Shown here: piece by piece, positions 8,741 through 17,416 of the stretch
Layout of the letters: the number at the start of each line of letters is the position of its first letter
Numbering within the stretch: the first letter of the stretch is position 1
NCBI RefSeq assembly: GCF_002744715.1
Contig: NZ_KZ319372.1
Location: 62,001 to 126,000, forward strand
DNA length: 64,000 nt
Source: Marinobacter profundi
GTDB taxonomy: Bacteria; Pseudomonadota; Gammaproteobacteria; Pseudomonadales; Oleiphilaceae
Direction of reading: 5' to 3'
Translations under genes and position numbers: made by a program
Notes under the pieces: model-generated
What the model was told of the DNA's origin: nothing
What the model saw: the letters and a program-made list of their open reading frames with translations, nothing else
The model's database searches: none

Positions 8741-10297
8741 TCAGCCAACCCGGCGTTCCCGGTTCTGCCAGTAGGCTTCCCGCATCTTGAACTTGAGCAG
8801 TTTGCCGGCACCGGACATCGGCATCTCGTCAACGAACTCGATGCTGCGGGGGCATTTGTAGTTGGCAATATGCGCCTTGCAGTGGCTGATCAGCTGCGAC
8901 TCGCTCAGCTCGCTGTCCGGGCGCAGTTTGATGGCGGCGTGGACCCGTTCCCCCCAGCGTTCGTCCGGCACCCCGAACACCGCACACAGCTCCACCTGAG
9001 GCAGTTTGAGAAGGGTGTTCTCAACCTCGGCAGAGTAGACGTTCTCGCCCCCGGACACGATCATGTCCTTGATGCGATCCACCACGTAGAGAAAGCCGTC
9101 ATCATCGAAATAGCCGGCATCGCCGGTGTGCATCCAGCCGCCCCGGAGCGCCTCGGCAGTTTGCTCCGGCTTGTTCCAGTAGCCCTGCATCACCATCGGA
9201 CCACGGACTACAATCTCGCCGACCTGGTGGTTGGCCAGTTCGTTGTCCATCGGGTCGACAATGCGGATTTCCGCTACCGGGGTGGGAACGCCGGCAGAAC
9301 GCAATTTGTCCGCCTTGCGGCCTTCGGCCGTGTGATAGCGCGGCGGCAGTACTGCTACGGTGGGCGCCAGTTCGGTCATGCCATAGGCCTGGGAAAAATC
9401 GGCACCGGGCAACGCTGCCATGGCCCGTTCCAGCAGGGTGACATCCATCGGCGAGGCGCCGTAACGGATGGACTCCAGGCTCGACAGATCGCGGCTGGCG
9501 AATCCAGGGTGGTCCAGCAGCATGCGCAACATCGTGGGGACCAGGAAGATTTCGGCAATTCGGTGCTGTTCGATGGCCTGGAGTACCTGACCGGGTTCGA
9601 AGACGGGCAGCACGATGTGGCTGCCCAGGCGCATGGACAGCGCAAAGACCGACTGCATGCCGGCGACATGGAACAGCGGCGCAGCGTGCAGGCCGACCTG
9701 CCGGGGAGGGCGGGGCGCAGCCAGGGAGGCCCCGATGGCACCCAGGTAGCAATTGCCGTGGCTGAGCATCACGCCCTTCGGCTGCCCGGTGGTGCCGCCG
9801 GTGTACAGGATGGCGGCCAGGTCGTCGCCGTGGCGGTGGGCGTCGGCCACCGCTGCTGACCGGTCGATCACGGCTTCCATAGGAATGGCGCCGTCGGGCA
9901 GTTCTCCGTCACCGACAAACACGATGGTTTCCAGCCCCGTGGCGTGCTCGCGGATCGCCGGCAGCAGTGGCTGGTATGTGTCATCGATAAACAGGATGCG
10001 GGTGTCGCAGTCATCCAGGGAATAGGCAATCTCGCGGGCGCTCCAGCGGATATTGACCGGATTCACCACGCCGCCGCCCCAGAGTGCCCCGTACAGGTAT
10101 TCCACGTAGTGGTCGGAATTGCGAGCCAGCATGGCAACCCGGTCACCGGGCCGCATGCCGAGGCCTTGCAGGCCACCGGCCAGCCGCGCCACCCGGCTGA
10201 CCAGCTGGCGCCAGCTCTGGCGGCGGTCGCCGTCAGCCGTGGCCAGGGCGTCCGGGCATTCCCTGAGTGCTTTGTGGAGGGCTTGGGTGATGTTCAT
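8741..10297 (-). CDS. AMP-forming acyl-CoA synthetase (fatty-acyl-CoA ligase, FadD-like)
   Basis: 518 residues from the ATG at 10297. P-loop LYTGGTTGQPKGVMLSH at about 170, QAYGMTELAPTVA, the hinge HTGDAGYFDDDGFLYVVDR, GENVYSAEVEN and the terminal MSGAGKLLKFKM with the adenylation Lys are all present. It lies 47 bases after the TRAP large permease on the same strand, so uptake and CoA activation are probably co-transcribed. The leader contains AACAACAA at 10314-10321, followed by AAGAGG as ribosome site. Substrate unknown; it differs clearly from the ligase at 4826. Confidence 0.92.
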   Translation of the reverse strand: MNITQALHKALRECPDALATADGDRRQSWRQLVSRVARLAGGLQGLGMRPGDRVAMLARNSDHYVEYLYGALWGGGVVNPVNIRWSAREIAYSLDDCDTRILFIDDTYQPLLPAIREHATGLETIVFVGDGELPDGAIPMEAVIDRSAAVADAHRHGDDLAAILYTGGTTGQPKGVMLSHGNCYLGAIGASLAAPRPPRQVGLHAAPLFHVAGMQSVFALSMRLGSHIVLPVFEPGQVLQAIEQHRIAEIFLVPTMLRMLLDHPGFASRDLSSLESIRYGASPMDVTLLERAMAALPGADFSQAYGMTELAPTVAVLPPRYHTAEGRKADKLRSAGVPTPVAEIRIVDPMDNELANHQVGEIVVRGPMVMQGYWNKPEQTAEALRGGWMHTGDAGYFDDDGFLYVVDRIKDMIVSGGENVYSAEVENTLLKLPQVELCAVFGVPDERWGERVHAAIKLRPDSELSESQLISHCKAHIANYKCPRSIEFVDEMPMSGAGKLLKFKMREAYWQNRERRVG

Positions 10298-10344
10298 GTG
10301 TGCCTCTTGCTGATTGTTGTTGTCAGGATGAGCGGCCTGCTGCC

Positions 10345-11679
10345 CTACATCAGGTCAGGCAGGAAGGTGACGATTTCCGGGAAGGCCACCAGTATGGCGA
10401 TGGTCACAATGTCCATGACGATGAACCAGGACACCCCTCTGAAAATATCGCCGAGGCGGACGCTGTCGTTGACCACCGCCTTGAGAATGAAGCAGTTGAT
10501 TCCTACCGGCGGAGAGATCAGGCCAATTTCCAGGTACTTGATCATGATGATGCCGAACCAGATCAGGTCGTATTCCAGGCCTTTGACGATGGGGATGACG
10601 ATAGGCAGCGTCAGCAGCATGATCTCGATGGAGCCCATGAAGGTGCCGAGAAAGATGTACAGCACCGACAGGGACGCGATCACCACCGCCGGATGGACGT
10701 CGAAGCCGCCAGCCCAGCTGGTCAGGTCGGCGGCAATGCCGGTCAGCGCGGTGAACGAGGTGACCATGTAGGCGCCGATCACCGCGGCGAACAGCATGGA
10801 GGTGCTTTTCAGGGTTTCGAGCAGGGCATTGGAGGTTTTCTTGCGGTCCAGCCGCCGGGCAAACAGGCTGATCAGAAACGCGATGCTGGCGCCGATGGCT
10901 CCCGCTTCCGAAGGGGTGAAGAGCCCGGAGTAAAGTCCGGAAACCACCACCACGATGAGCAGCAGCATGCCCCAGGTACTTTTGAGTGAGCCGAACTTGT
11001 CCTGCCAGCTGACTTTCGGGGTTGGCGGTGCCAGTGCCGGGTTGAGCCTGGCACGGATCATCACCATGGCCACGTAGATCAGCAGGGACAGCAGGCCGGG
11101 GATGACGCCGGCGACAAACATCGCGGCAATCGACTGGTCGGTGAACACCGCGTAGAGAATCATCAGGATGCTGGGGGGAATCAGTGATCCGAGGGTGCCG
11201 GAGGCGGCGACCACCCCGGTGGCCAGCCCCTTGTCGTAACCCCTTGCCAGCATTTCCGGCACCGCCATCCGACCCATGGCCGCGGCGGTGGCCAGACTGC
11301 TGCCACTGATGGCGGCAAACAGGGCGCAGCCTACGGAGGAGGCGACGGCCAGGCCACCGGGCATACGGCCGAGCCACATCCGTGCGGTCTGGTAGATGTC
11401 CCTGGTGAAGCCGGCTTCGGTGGCCAGGTAGCCCATCAGCAGGAACATGGGAATGGTGGTAAAGGTGTATTCGGCCGTCGAGGAGTAGGGCAGGTCCCCA
11501 AGAAAGCTGTTGGCGGTCATCAAACCCTGGGCAAGGTCAAATCCGTCGCCGCGGCTGGCCATCACCAGCACCAGTCCGGTGTAGCCGGTGGCCACCAGCA
11601 CAACGGCAATCGGGATCCGCAGCAGCAGCATGGTGATCATGCCGATGGTGGCCCAGATACCAATCGTGGTTGGATCCAT
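10345..11679 (-). CDS. TRAP transporter large permease subunit (DctM family)
   Basis: 444 residues, almost entirely hydrophobic, with the DctM landmarks PMFLLMGYLATEAGFTRDIYQTARMWLGRMPGGLAVASS, SGSSLATAAAMGRMAVPEML, GTLGSLIPPSI and SPPVGINCFI. As the 12-helix membrane subunit it would drive Na+-coupled uptake of an organic anion delivered by the periplasmic protein. It sits between the small permease and an acyl-CoA ligase on the minus strand. An AACAACAA motif is in the leader at 11700-11707. Confidence 0.93.
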   Translation of the reverse strand: MDPTTIGIWATIGMITMLLLRIPIAVVLVATGYTGLVLVMASRGDGFDLAQGLMTANSFLGDLPYSSTAEYTFTTIPMFLLMGYLATEAGFTRDIYQTARMWLGRMPGGLAVASSVGCALFAAISGSSLATAAAMGRMAVPEMLARGYDKGLATGVVAASGTLGSLIPPSILMILYAVFTDQSIAAMFVAGVIPGLLSLLIYVAMVMIRARLNPALAPPTPKVSWQDKFGSLKSTWGMLLLIVVVVSGLYSGLFTPSEAGAIGASIAFLISLFARRLDRKKTSNALLETLKSTSMLFAAVIGAYMVTSFTALTGIAADLTSWAGGFDVHPAVVIASLSVLYIFLGTFMGSIEIMLLTLPIVIPIVKGLEYDLIWFGIIMIKYLEIGLISPPVGINCFILKAVVNDSVRLGDIFRGVSWFIVMDIVTIAILVAFPEIVTFLPDLM

Positions 11680-11723
11680 TATTCACACGCCTGTTCTGAT
11701 TGTTGTTATGGGAGCCTTGCTGT

Positions 11724-12269
11724 TCAGTACCCGTTGGTTTCGTCGAGTGCCTGGTCGAACTCGGAAGTGTGTCCGGGCCGGCTGGACGGAAACACCAGTT
11801 GCACCAGCATGCGCACGCACCACCAGGCAAGCCCCAGCGGGATCAGTGCCTTGGCCGGCCACTCCGGCAGGTCGAGGGCGCTGGCGTAGGCAATGACGCC
11901 AAACTCCCAGGACTCCCAGGCCATCCGGGCACTGAGCCAGGTCATCAGGCCAAAGAAGACGACTCCGAGAACCAGGCCCACGGTGACCAGTGCAGACTGG
12001 ACCTTTTCGGGCAGGTGATCGGTGATGACCGTGACCTCAAGGTGGCCGCCGAGGGATTGCAGATAACCCATCGGCAGAAACACCACTGCCACCATCAGCA
12101 TTTCGGAAATCAGCAGGTCGTCGGGCACCGCCTGGGAGAAAAAGGTGCGTCCGACCACCGACAGGAAGGTCACCACCACCATCATGGCCAGCAGCAACTG
12201 GCTGAAGCGGACAACCTGACGATCGACGGCGCTTATCGCGCGGGGTATGGACTCGCTGAGCCTGGCCAT
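11724..12269 (-). CDS. TRAP transporter small permease subunit (DctQ family)
   Basis: 181 residues with four hydrophobic segments (about 24-45, 58-78, 96-118, 138-158) and the DctQ-like RQVVRFSQLLLAMMVVVTFLSVVGR plus DDLLISEMLMVAVVFLPMGYL. GGAGGG precedes the ATG. The subunit joins the large permease to the binding protein in TRAP importers. It lies 45 bases upstream of the large permease and 72 bases downstream of the binding protein, the normal P-Q-M order. Confidence 0.9.
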   Translation of the reverse strand: MARLSESIPRAISAVDRQVVRFSQLLLAMMVVVTFLSVVGRTFFSQAVPDDLLISEMLMVAVVFLPMGYLQSLGGHLEVTVITDHLPEKVQSALVTVGLVLGVVFFGLMTWLSARMAWESWEFGVIAYASALDLPEWPAKALIPLGLAWWCVRMLVQLVFPSSRPGHTSEFDQALDETNGY

Positions 12270-12341
12270 AGCATTACCCTCCGGTTAGGCAACTGCCTGT
12301 TCGGGTACCGGGCGGCCAGTGGCCGCCGCGGCACCGTGGTG

Positions 12342-13436
12342 TCAGTTGCGATCCCAGGGATAACCTTGTTCGCGTACTTCCTGCTCTACCGCCTGCAGCT
12401 GGCTCAGGAAACGCTGGTGGAGCTCGCTGGCGGCCGGATCGCGCTTGGCCATGTCCGCGACGTACTCATCGATGGCCGGGGCAAAATGCTGCTCCCAGAG
12501 CTGGCGTTGCTCGTCGGTCAGAACGTGGTAATCAACGGTGTATTTGGGATGGGTTTTAAGGAGGTTCTTGGCAATTTCTGCTTCCTCAAGACCCGCCTTG
12601 GCCATCTTTTCATTGAACACAGGCTCAAGCTCCTGGATTACCTGCTTTTCCTTTGCAGACAGGCTGCCCCAGACCCGGGCGTTCATCATGACCGGAACCA
12701 GTGACTGGCCGATGCCGGTTTCCACCACGTATTTGGCAACTTCGTTATGCTTGTAGGGTGCCATCAGGTAAAGGTAACTCTGGGCGCCGTCGATGGTGCC
12801 CCGTTCCATGCCGGAATAGAGGTCGGTGAACGTAATGTTGACCGAGGTCAGGTCCCAGTCGTTGGCCGCGGCCGCACTGACTGCCCGCGGAGTCAGGCGT
12901 ACCTTGTCACCCTTGAAGTCGTCCGGCGTCAGGTAGGGGCGGGTCGTACTCATGTTGACTCGTACCCCGCTGGAGTAAAATCCAATGGGCTTCAAACCAT
13001 TTCGGGCGGCTTCCTGCTCGATCGGTTCGAAGTCGTCGGTGGCCCGTCGCCAGGCCTCACTCGCGACGTAATTGTCTCCGGAGCCCAGTTCGGTCTGCGA
13101 CATTGCCAGCAGCGGGTTCTGTGCCATGGTGTACTCCGGGCTCATTGGCCCGATGTCGGCAATGCCGGACTGAATGCCCCGGGCCGCGTCCTTGAATTTG
13201 ATCAGACTCTGCAACCAGTGAATCTTGATCTCGATGGAACCGTCGGTGCGCCGTTCCACTTCCTCAGCCCACCAGCGAAGCACATCATTGGACGGGCGTT
13301 CGGTGGGAGGCGCAGGCGTGGCGTAGTTCAGGGTCCGGGCTTCAACCTGGGGCGCGGTCATGCCGGCAGCCAGGGACAGGAAAAGGGCGCAGGCGGGCAG
13401 GGTCTTGGCCAAGCGCAGTTGCTTCAGTACATCCAT
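12342..13436 (-). CDS. TRAP transporter periplasmic solute-binding protein (DctP family)
   Basis: 364 residues with a signal peptide (KTLPACALFLSLAAGMTAPQVEA). The DctP fold is shown by LNYATPAPP at the mature start, RRTDGSIEIKIHW, GIADIGPMSPEY, GFYSSGVRVNMSTTRPYLTPDDFKG, KVRLTPRAVSAAAAND, TFTDLYSGMERGTIDGAQ, and HNEVAKYVVETGIGQSLVPVMMN. The conserved Arg of KVRLTP normally pairs with the ligand carboxylate, so the cargo should be a carboxylic acid. The leader has TTATTGTT (AACAATAA on the coding strand) at 13453-13460. It is first of the P-Q-M-ligase operon. Confidence 0.92.
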   Translation of the reverse strand: MDVLKQLRLAKTLPACALFLSLAAGMTAPQVEARTLNYATPAPPTERPSNDVLRWWAEEVERRTDGSIEIKIHWLQSLIKFKDAARGIQSGIADIGPMSPEYTMAQNPLLAMSQTELGSGDNYVASEAWRRATDDFEPIEQEAARNGLKPIGFYSSGVRVNMSTTRPYLTPDDFKGDKVRLTPRAVSAAAANDWDLTSVNITFTDLYSGMERGTIDGAQSYLYLMAPYKHNEVAKYVVETGIGQSLVPVMMNARVWGSLSAKEKQVIQELEPVFNEKMAKAGLEEAEIAKNLLKTHPKYTVDYHVLTDEQRQLWEQHFAPAIDEYVADMAKRDPAASELHQRFLSQLQAVEQEVREQGYPWDRN

Positions 13437-13613
13437 GACAGGTCCTCACTATTTATTGTTGTCGTGCCTGATCGTTTTGGGGTGCCCGCATTACAGGAAT
13501 GCGGGCAACAGTCTGCAGCCTAGGGAAAGCAGGCCCGGTCACCAATGGCGGATGCGGTGAAGAGGATTGGCAAATGTGTGCAGTGATTCGGGAGCTAAGT
13601 ATTCCGCAGGCGC

Positions 13614-14408
13614 CTAGTGACCCCTGAAAGCCGCCGGGCGCTTGGCCAGAAAGGCAGCAACCCCCTCCTGGAAGTCGGCGGTCTCTACCATCTTCAGAAA
13701 GGACTGGCGTTCGGTTTCAAGATGGGTTTCCAGTGAGCTGCCGGAGGCCTGGTCCACCAACCGCCGGAAGGCACCGAAGGCCCGGGTGGCGCCGCTGGCG
13801 GCCTTGTTGATCGTGGCGGCCAGCACCTCACTGAATTGGCCGGCGGCGGCCACTTCGGTGACCATTCCCCACTGTTTGGCCTCCGCTGCGCTCAGGGTGC
13901 GGCTGAGCATCATCATTTCGGCAGCGCGTCCGGCGCCGATCCGGTGGGGCAGAAACCAGCTGCCGCCGCAGTCCGGTACCGCGCCAATGCCGTTGTAGGC
14001 AATCAGGAAGCGGGCGTTTTCCTCGGCGACGATCAGGTCTGCCATCAATGCCAGGCTCAGGCCGGCGCCGGCCGCCGCGCCCTTGACCGCGGCAATCACC
14101 GGTGCATCGAGGCGACGCAACAGGAGAATGGCCGGGTTGAGGGCGCCTAGCAGGGCGTTGACCACCTGCGCGGCATGTTCCGGGCTGCCGGCCATACTCG
14201 CCACGTCGCCTCCGGCCATGAAAGCACGCCCTGCGCCCGTCAGCACCACGCAACGCAGCCCGGGTTGTTCGGAGAGCTGGCGGGCCGCGGCGAGGAAGGC
14301 TTCGGCCATCGGGACGTTGATGGCATTGAGCACGTCGGGCCGGTTAAAGGTGAGGGTTGCCACGCCGCTGGCGTTATCAAATCCGTACTCAACCAGGGAA
14401 TTTTTCAT
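13614..14408 (-). CDS. enoyl-CoA hydratase/isomerase (PaaG-like crotonase family)
   Basis: 264 residues from the ATG at 14408 (MKNSLVEYGFDNASG); in-frame upstream starts add a basic non-conserved stretch. Crotonase motifs: FNRPDVLNAIN, oxyanion-hole FMAGGDVASM, and GAAAGAGLSLALMADL. The first catalytic Glu of hydratases is missing there, while PDCGGSWFLPHRIG keeps the Asp used by PaaG-type isomerases. The closest functional match by eye is PaaG (ring-opening epoxy/oxepin isomerase), but a double-bond isomerase for unsaturated acyl-CoA is equally possible. It reads toward the TRAP operon, 177 bases upstream of dctP, and is divergent from the Liv operon. Confidence 0.88.
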   Translation of the reverse strand: MKNSLVEYGFDNASGVATLTFNRPDVLNAINVPMAEAFLAAARQLSEQPGLRCVVLTGAGRAFMAGGDVASMAGSPEHAAQVVNALLGALNPAILLLRRLDAPVIAAVKGAAAGAGLSLALMADLIVAEENARFLIAYNGIGAVPDCGGSWFLPHRIGAGRAAEMMMLSRTLSAAEAKQWGMVTEVAAAGQFSEVLAATINKAASGATRAFGAFRRLVDQASGSSLETHLETERQSFLKMVETADFQEGVAAFLAKRPAAFRGH

Positions 14409-14622
14409 TGCTCTGCATCTCTTCGTGGTGTTGGTCCGTTTCATAATAGGACAAGGATACGTGGCCATAATCATTGTGATGGGCTATTTTGAATCTGGCA
14501 CGGGAATTCATCCCGGCCATAACGACAACAACAAGAACCAGACCACCTCTGCGTGCGGGTGATGACTCGACGGGGCCTGTCCAGGGCTCTGCGGTCCGCT
14601 GTGCGGGGTGCGGGGAGGAACC

Positions 14623-15435
14623 GTGAGTATCCTCGAAATCAGCGATCTGTCGCTTTCCTTCGGCGGCGTCAAGGCACTGCAGGAGGTCAGCTTCCGGGTG
14701 CCGGAAAACACCGTCACTACCATCATCGGCCCCAACGGCGCCGGTAAGACATCGTTATTCAACTGCATTTCCGGCTTTTACAAGCCCCAGCAGGGCACCA
14801 TCCGCTACCAGGGCAAGGACCTGGCCGGCACCCGGCCACCGGCCCGGGCGGCCCTCGGGCTGGCCCGCACCTTCCAGAACATCGCCCTGTTCCGCGGCAT
14901 GACGGTGCTCGACAACATCAAGCTGGGTGCCCACGTCCACATGAAGAGCGGGCTGCTGGGTTCACTGATGTATTTCGGCGCTGCCAGGCGCGAAGAGCTG
15001 GCAATCCGCGAAGAGGTGGAGCGCCGCATCATCGACTTTCTCGAGATTGACCACATCCGCCGCCAGCCGGTGGCCAGCCTGTCCTACGGCCTGCAAAAGC
15101 GGGTGGAACTGGCGCGGGCACTGGCCATGCGTCCGAAGGTACTGATGCTGGACGAACCGGTGGCAGGCATGAACCGGGAAGAGAAAGAGGACATGGCCCG
15201 ATTCATCCTGGATATCCGCGAGGAGTGGGGCGTCACCGTGCTGATGGTGGAGCACGATATGGGCATGGTGATGGATATTTCCGACCACATTGCGGTATTG
15301 AATTTTGGCCAGGTCATCACCGAAGGCCTGCCGGCCGAGGTACAGAAGAACCCGGAGGTAATCCGGGCCTACCTGGGTAACAGTGATATCGACAGCCTGC
15401 GCAAGAAGCTCAACCCCGACCGGGAGGCTGCCTGA
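14623..15435 (+). CDS. branched-chain amino-acid-type ABC transporter ATP-binding protein (LivG family)
   Basis: 270 residues from the GTG at 14623, which follows GGGGAGGAACC. Walker A GPNGAGKTS, signature LSYGLQKRVELARAL, Walker B VLMLDEPVAGMN, and the LivG-specific C-terminal VMDISDHIAVLNFGQVI. It powers the permease encoded by the next two genes. Its stop overlaps the livH start by one base. A leader AACAACAAGAA lies at 14527, about 90 bases upstream. Context with an acyl-CoA synthetase suggests that the cargo is not an amino acid. Confidence 0.93.
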   Translation: MSILEISDLSLSFGGVKALQEVSFRVPENTVTTIIGPNGAGKTSLFNCISGFYKPQQGTIRYQGKDLAGTRPPARAALGLARTFQNIALFRGMTVLDNIKLGAHVHMKSGLLGSLMYFGAARREELAIREEVERRIIDFLEIDHIRRQPVASLSYGLQKRVELARALAMRPKVLMLDEPVAGMNREEKEDMARFILDIREEWGVTVLMVEHDMGMVMDISDHIAVLNFGQVITEGLPAEVQKNPEVIRAYLGNSDIDSLRKKLNPDREAA

Positions 15436-16313
15436 TGGATTGGCTGTTTTTTGGCGAGATCAGTCTAGCGGGGCTCGCCATGGGCGGGCTCTATGCCCTG
15501 ATCGCCCTGGGTTTCGTGATGATCTACAAAGCCACCCGGGTGATCAACTTTGCCATCGGCGAGATCATGATGTTTGCCGCTTACCTGTTCCTCGCCTTTG
15601 CCGGCGGCATGGAACTGTCGCCGTGGATCGCCATGCCGCTGGCGGTACTCGGTGGCAGCATCCTGGGTGGGGTGATCGAGAAAACCATGATCCGGCCGAT
15701 GCTCGGGGAGTCGCCTATCTCGGTGGTCATGGTCACCATTGGCATTGCCAGCATCCTGGTGGGCGTGGTGGAGTTTTTCTGGACGGCGGACCCGCAGTTG
15801 CTGCCCCAGTTCCTCCCCCGGGAGCCGGTATTCATCGGTCCGTTGTACCTGGCCCCGAAGATTGCCTACGGCTTCCTGATCGGCGCGGCGGTGCTGGTGC
15901 TGTACCTGCTGTACTTCCGCTTCTCCCGTGGCGGCGTTGCCCTGCGGGCCACTGCGTCCGACCAGGCGGCGGCCTATTCCATGGGCATCAATGTGCGCCG
16001 GGTGTTCAACCTGGCGTGGGTGTTCGGCTCGCTGGCGGCTTCCCTGGCGGGCATTCTGGTAGCAGCGACCGGTGGCCTCAGTCCCCAGTTCGGCATCATT
16101 GGCCTTAGCGTGCTGGTGGTGGTCATCGTCGGTGGTCTGGACAGCATTCTCGGTGCCCTCATCGCCGGCTTGTTCATCGGCTGGCTGGAAACCGTGGCCG
16201 GCGCATACCTGGGAGGGGAGTACCGGATGCCTGCCACCTTTGTGGTGCTGGCGGTCATTCTGGTTATTCGTCCCTACGGCCTTTTCGGCACCCACGAAAT
16301 AGAGCGAGTATAA
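15435..16313 (+). CDS. ABC transporter permease (LivH family)
   Basis: 292 residues, hydrophobic, opening with GLAMGGLYALIALGFVMIYKATRVINFAIGEIM, the standard LivH N-terminus. GVALRATASDQAAAYSMGINVRRVF is the EAA-like coupling loop that docks the ATPase. It forms the membrane channel together with LivM. It starts on the last base of the livG stop codon. Confidence 0.93.
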   Translation: MDWLFFGEISLAGLAMGGLYALIALGFVMIYKATRVINFAIGEIMMFAAYLFLAFAGGMELSPWIAMPLAVLGGSILGGVIEKTMIRPMLGESPISVVMVTIGIASILVGVVEFFWTADPQLLPQFLPREPVFIGPLYLAPKIAYGFLIGAAVLVLYLLYFRFSRGGVALRATASDQAAAYSMGINVRRVFNLAWVFGSLAASLAGILVAATGGLSPQFGIIGLSVLVVVIVGGLDSILGALIAGLFIGWLETVAGAYLGGEYRMPATFVVLAVILVIRPYGLFGTHEIERV

Positions 16314-16314
16314 G

Positions 16315-17358
16315 ATGCGCATCGGTGACGCCAAACAGACCTACCAGGCCGATGAGGCTATCTGGACCAGCAGTACCCAGAAGTTCTGGTTCTCGCTGCT
16401 GTTGCTGATCCTGCTGGTATTCCCCTTCCTGGCCAATGCCTATCTGCTCTACCTGGGCTGCCTGGTGGGCATAGCGGTTATCAGCACCACCGGTCTCAAT
16501 ATCCTGACCGGCTTCACCGGGCTGATCTCCCTGGGCCAGGCCGGCTTTATGGGCGTGGGGGGCTACACGGTGGCCTGGCTTTCCCTCAACACCGGGCTGC
16601 CATTCCCGGTTGCGCTGCTGCTGGCGGGGCTGATGGCCGCGGCGGTGGGCATTCTCGTGGGCCTGCCCTCGCTGCGGGTGAAGGGGCTATACCTGGCCAT
16701 TGCCACCCTGGCGGCGAGTGTCTTCCTGCACTTCATTTTTGCCGAATGGGAACCGGTCACCGGCGGCATGGCGGGCCTGAGTCTCGAACCGGCTCACCTG
16801 TTCGGGTTTACCTTCCAGAGCGATTTCCGGATGTACTTCATCATCGTGCCGCTGGCGGTGCTGATGGTATTCGCTGCGCGCAATGTGTTTCGCACCCGGG
16901 TCGGCCGTGCCTTTATTGCGATCCGCGACCGGGATATTTCAGCGGAGATCCTGGGCATCAACCTGCTGCGCTACAAACTGATGTCCTTTGCGCTCAGCTC
17001 GTTTTATGCCGGGGTGGCCGGAGGCCTGTTTGCCTATTTTTACCGCGTTGTGACCCCGGAGAGCTTCCCGCTGGCAATGTCGATTTTCTATCTGGCGGCG
17101 GTGATTGTCGGCGGGATGGGTAATCTGCTGGGGGGCATTCTCGGTGCCGCATTCATGACTCTGGTGCCGGAAATCCTCAAGCTGCTGACCGCTGCTCTGA
17201 CCCCGTTCTACCCCAACGCACCGGTGTTCATGTCGCCGATGCTGGAGATTATTTTCGGTGCACTGATTGTCGGGTTCCTGATCTTCGAGCCGCACGGGCT
17301 GGCGGAGATCTGGCATCGCATCCGGCGCTTTTTCAGTTTATGGCCGTTCAGGAACTGA
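16315..17358 (+). CDS. ABC transporter permease (LivM family)
   Basis: 347 residues with about ten transmembrane helices. Typical LivM segments are GLNILTGFTGLISLGQAGFMGVGGYTVA, GLPSLRVKGLYLAIATLA and the coupling loop GRAFIAIRDRDISAEILGINLLRYKL. It begins one base after the livH stop codon. It is followed by a 58-base gap and the binding-protein gene. Confidence 0.93.
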   Translation: MRIGDAKQTYQADEAIWTSSTQKFWFSLLLLILLVFPFLANAYLLYLGCLVGIAVISTTGLNILTGFTGLISLGQAGFMGVGGYTVAWLSLNTGLPFPVALLLAGLMAAAVGILVGLPSLRVKGLYLAIATLAASVFLHFIFAEWEPVTGGMAGLSLEPAHLFGFTFQSDFRMYFIIVPLAVLMVFAARNVFRTRVGRAFIAIRDRDISAEILGINLLRYKLMSFALSSFYAGVAGGLFAYFYRVVTPESFPLAMSIFYLAAVIVGGMGNLLGGILGAAFMTLVPEILKLLTAALTPFYPNAPVFMSPMLEIIFGALIVGFLIFEPHGLAEIWHRIRRFFSLWPFRN

Positions 17359-17416
17359 TCGTGTTTCACCCAAACCTCAAGCAACACCAACAACAAGAGC
17401 AGCAAGGAGAAGAAAC

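Noticed and set aside
14496..14511. Sigma-54 -24/-12 promoter (TGGCAC) before the Liv operon
   Set aside because: TGGCAC is present, but at the -12 spacing the sequence is TTCA and not TTGC, and no enhancer-binding regulator is adjacent.
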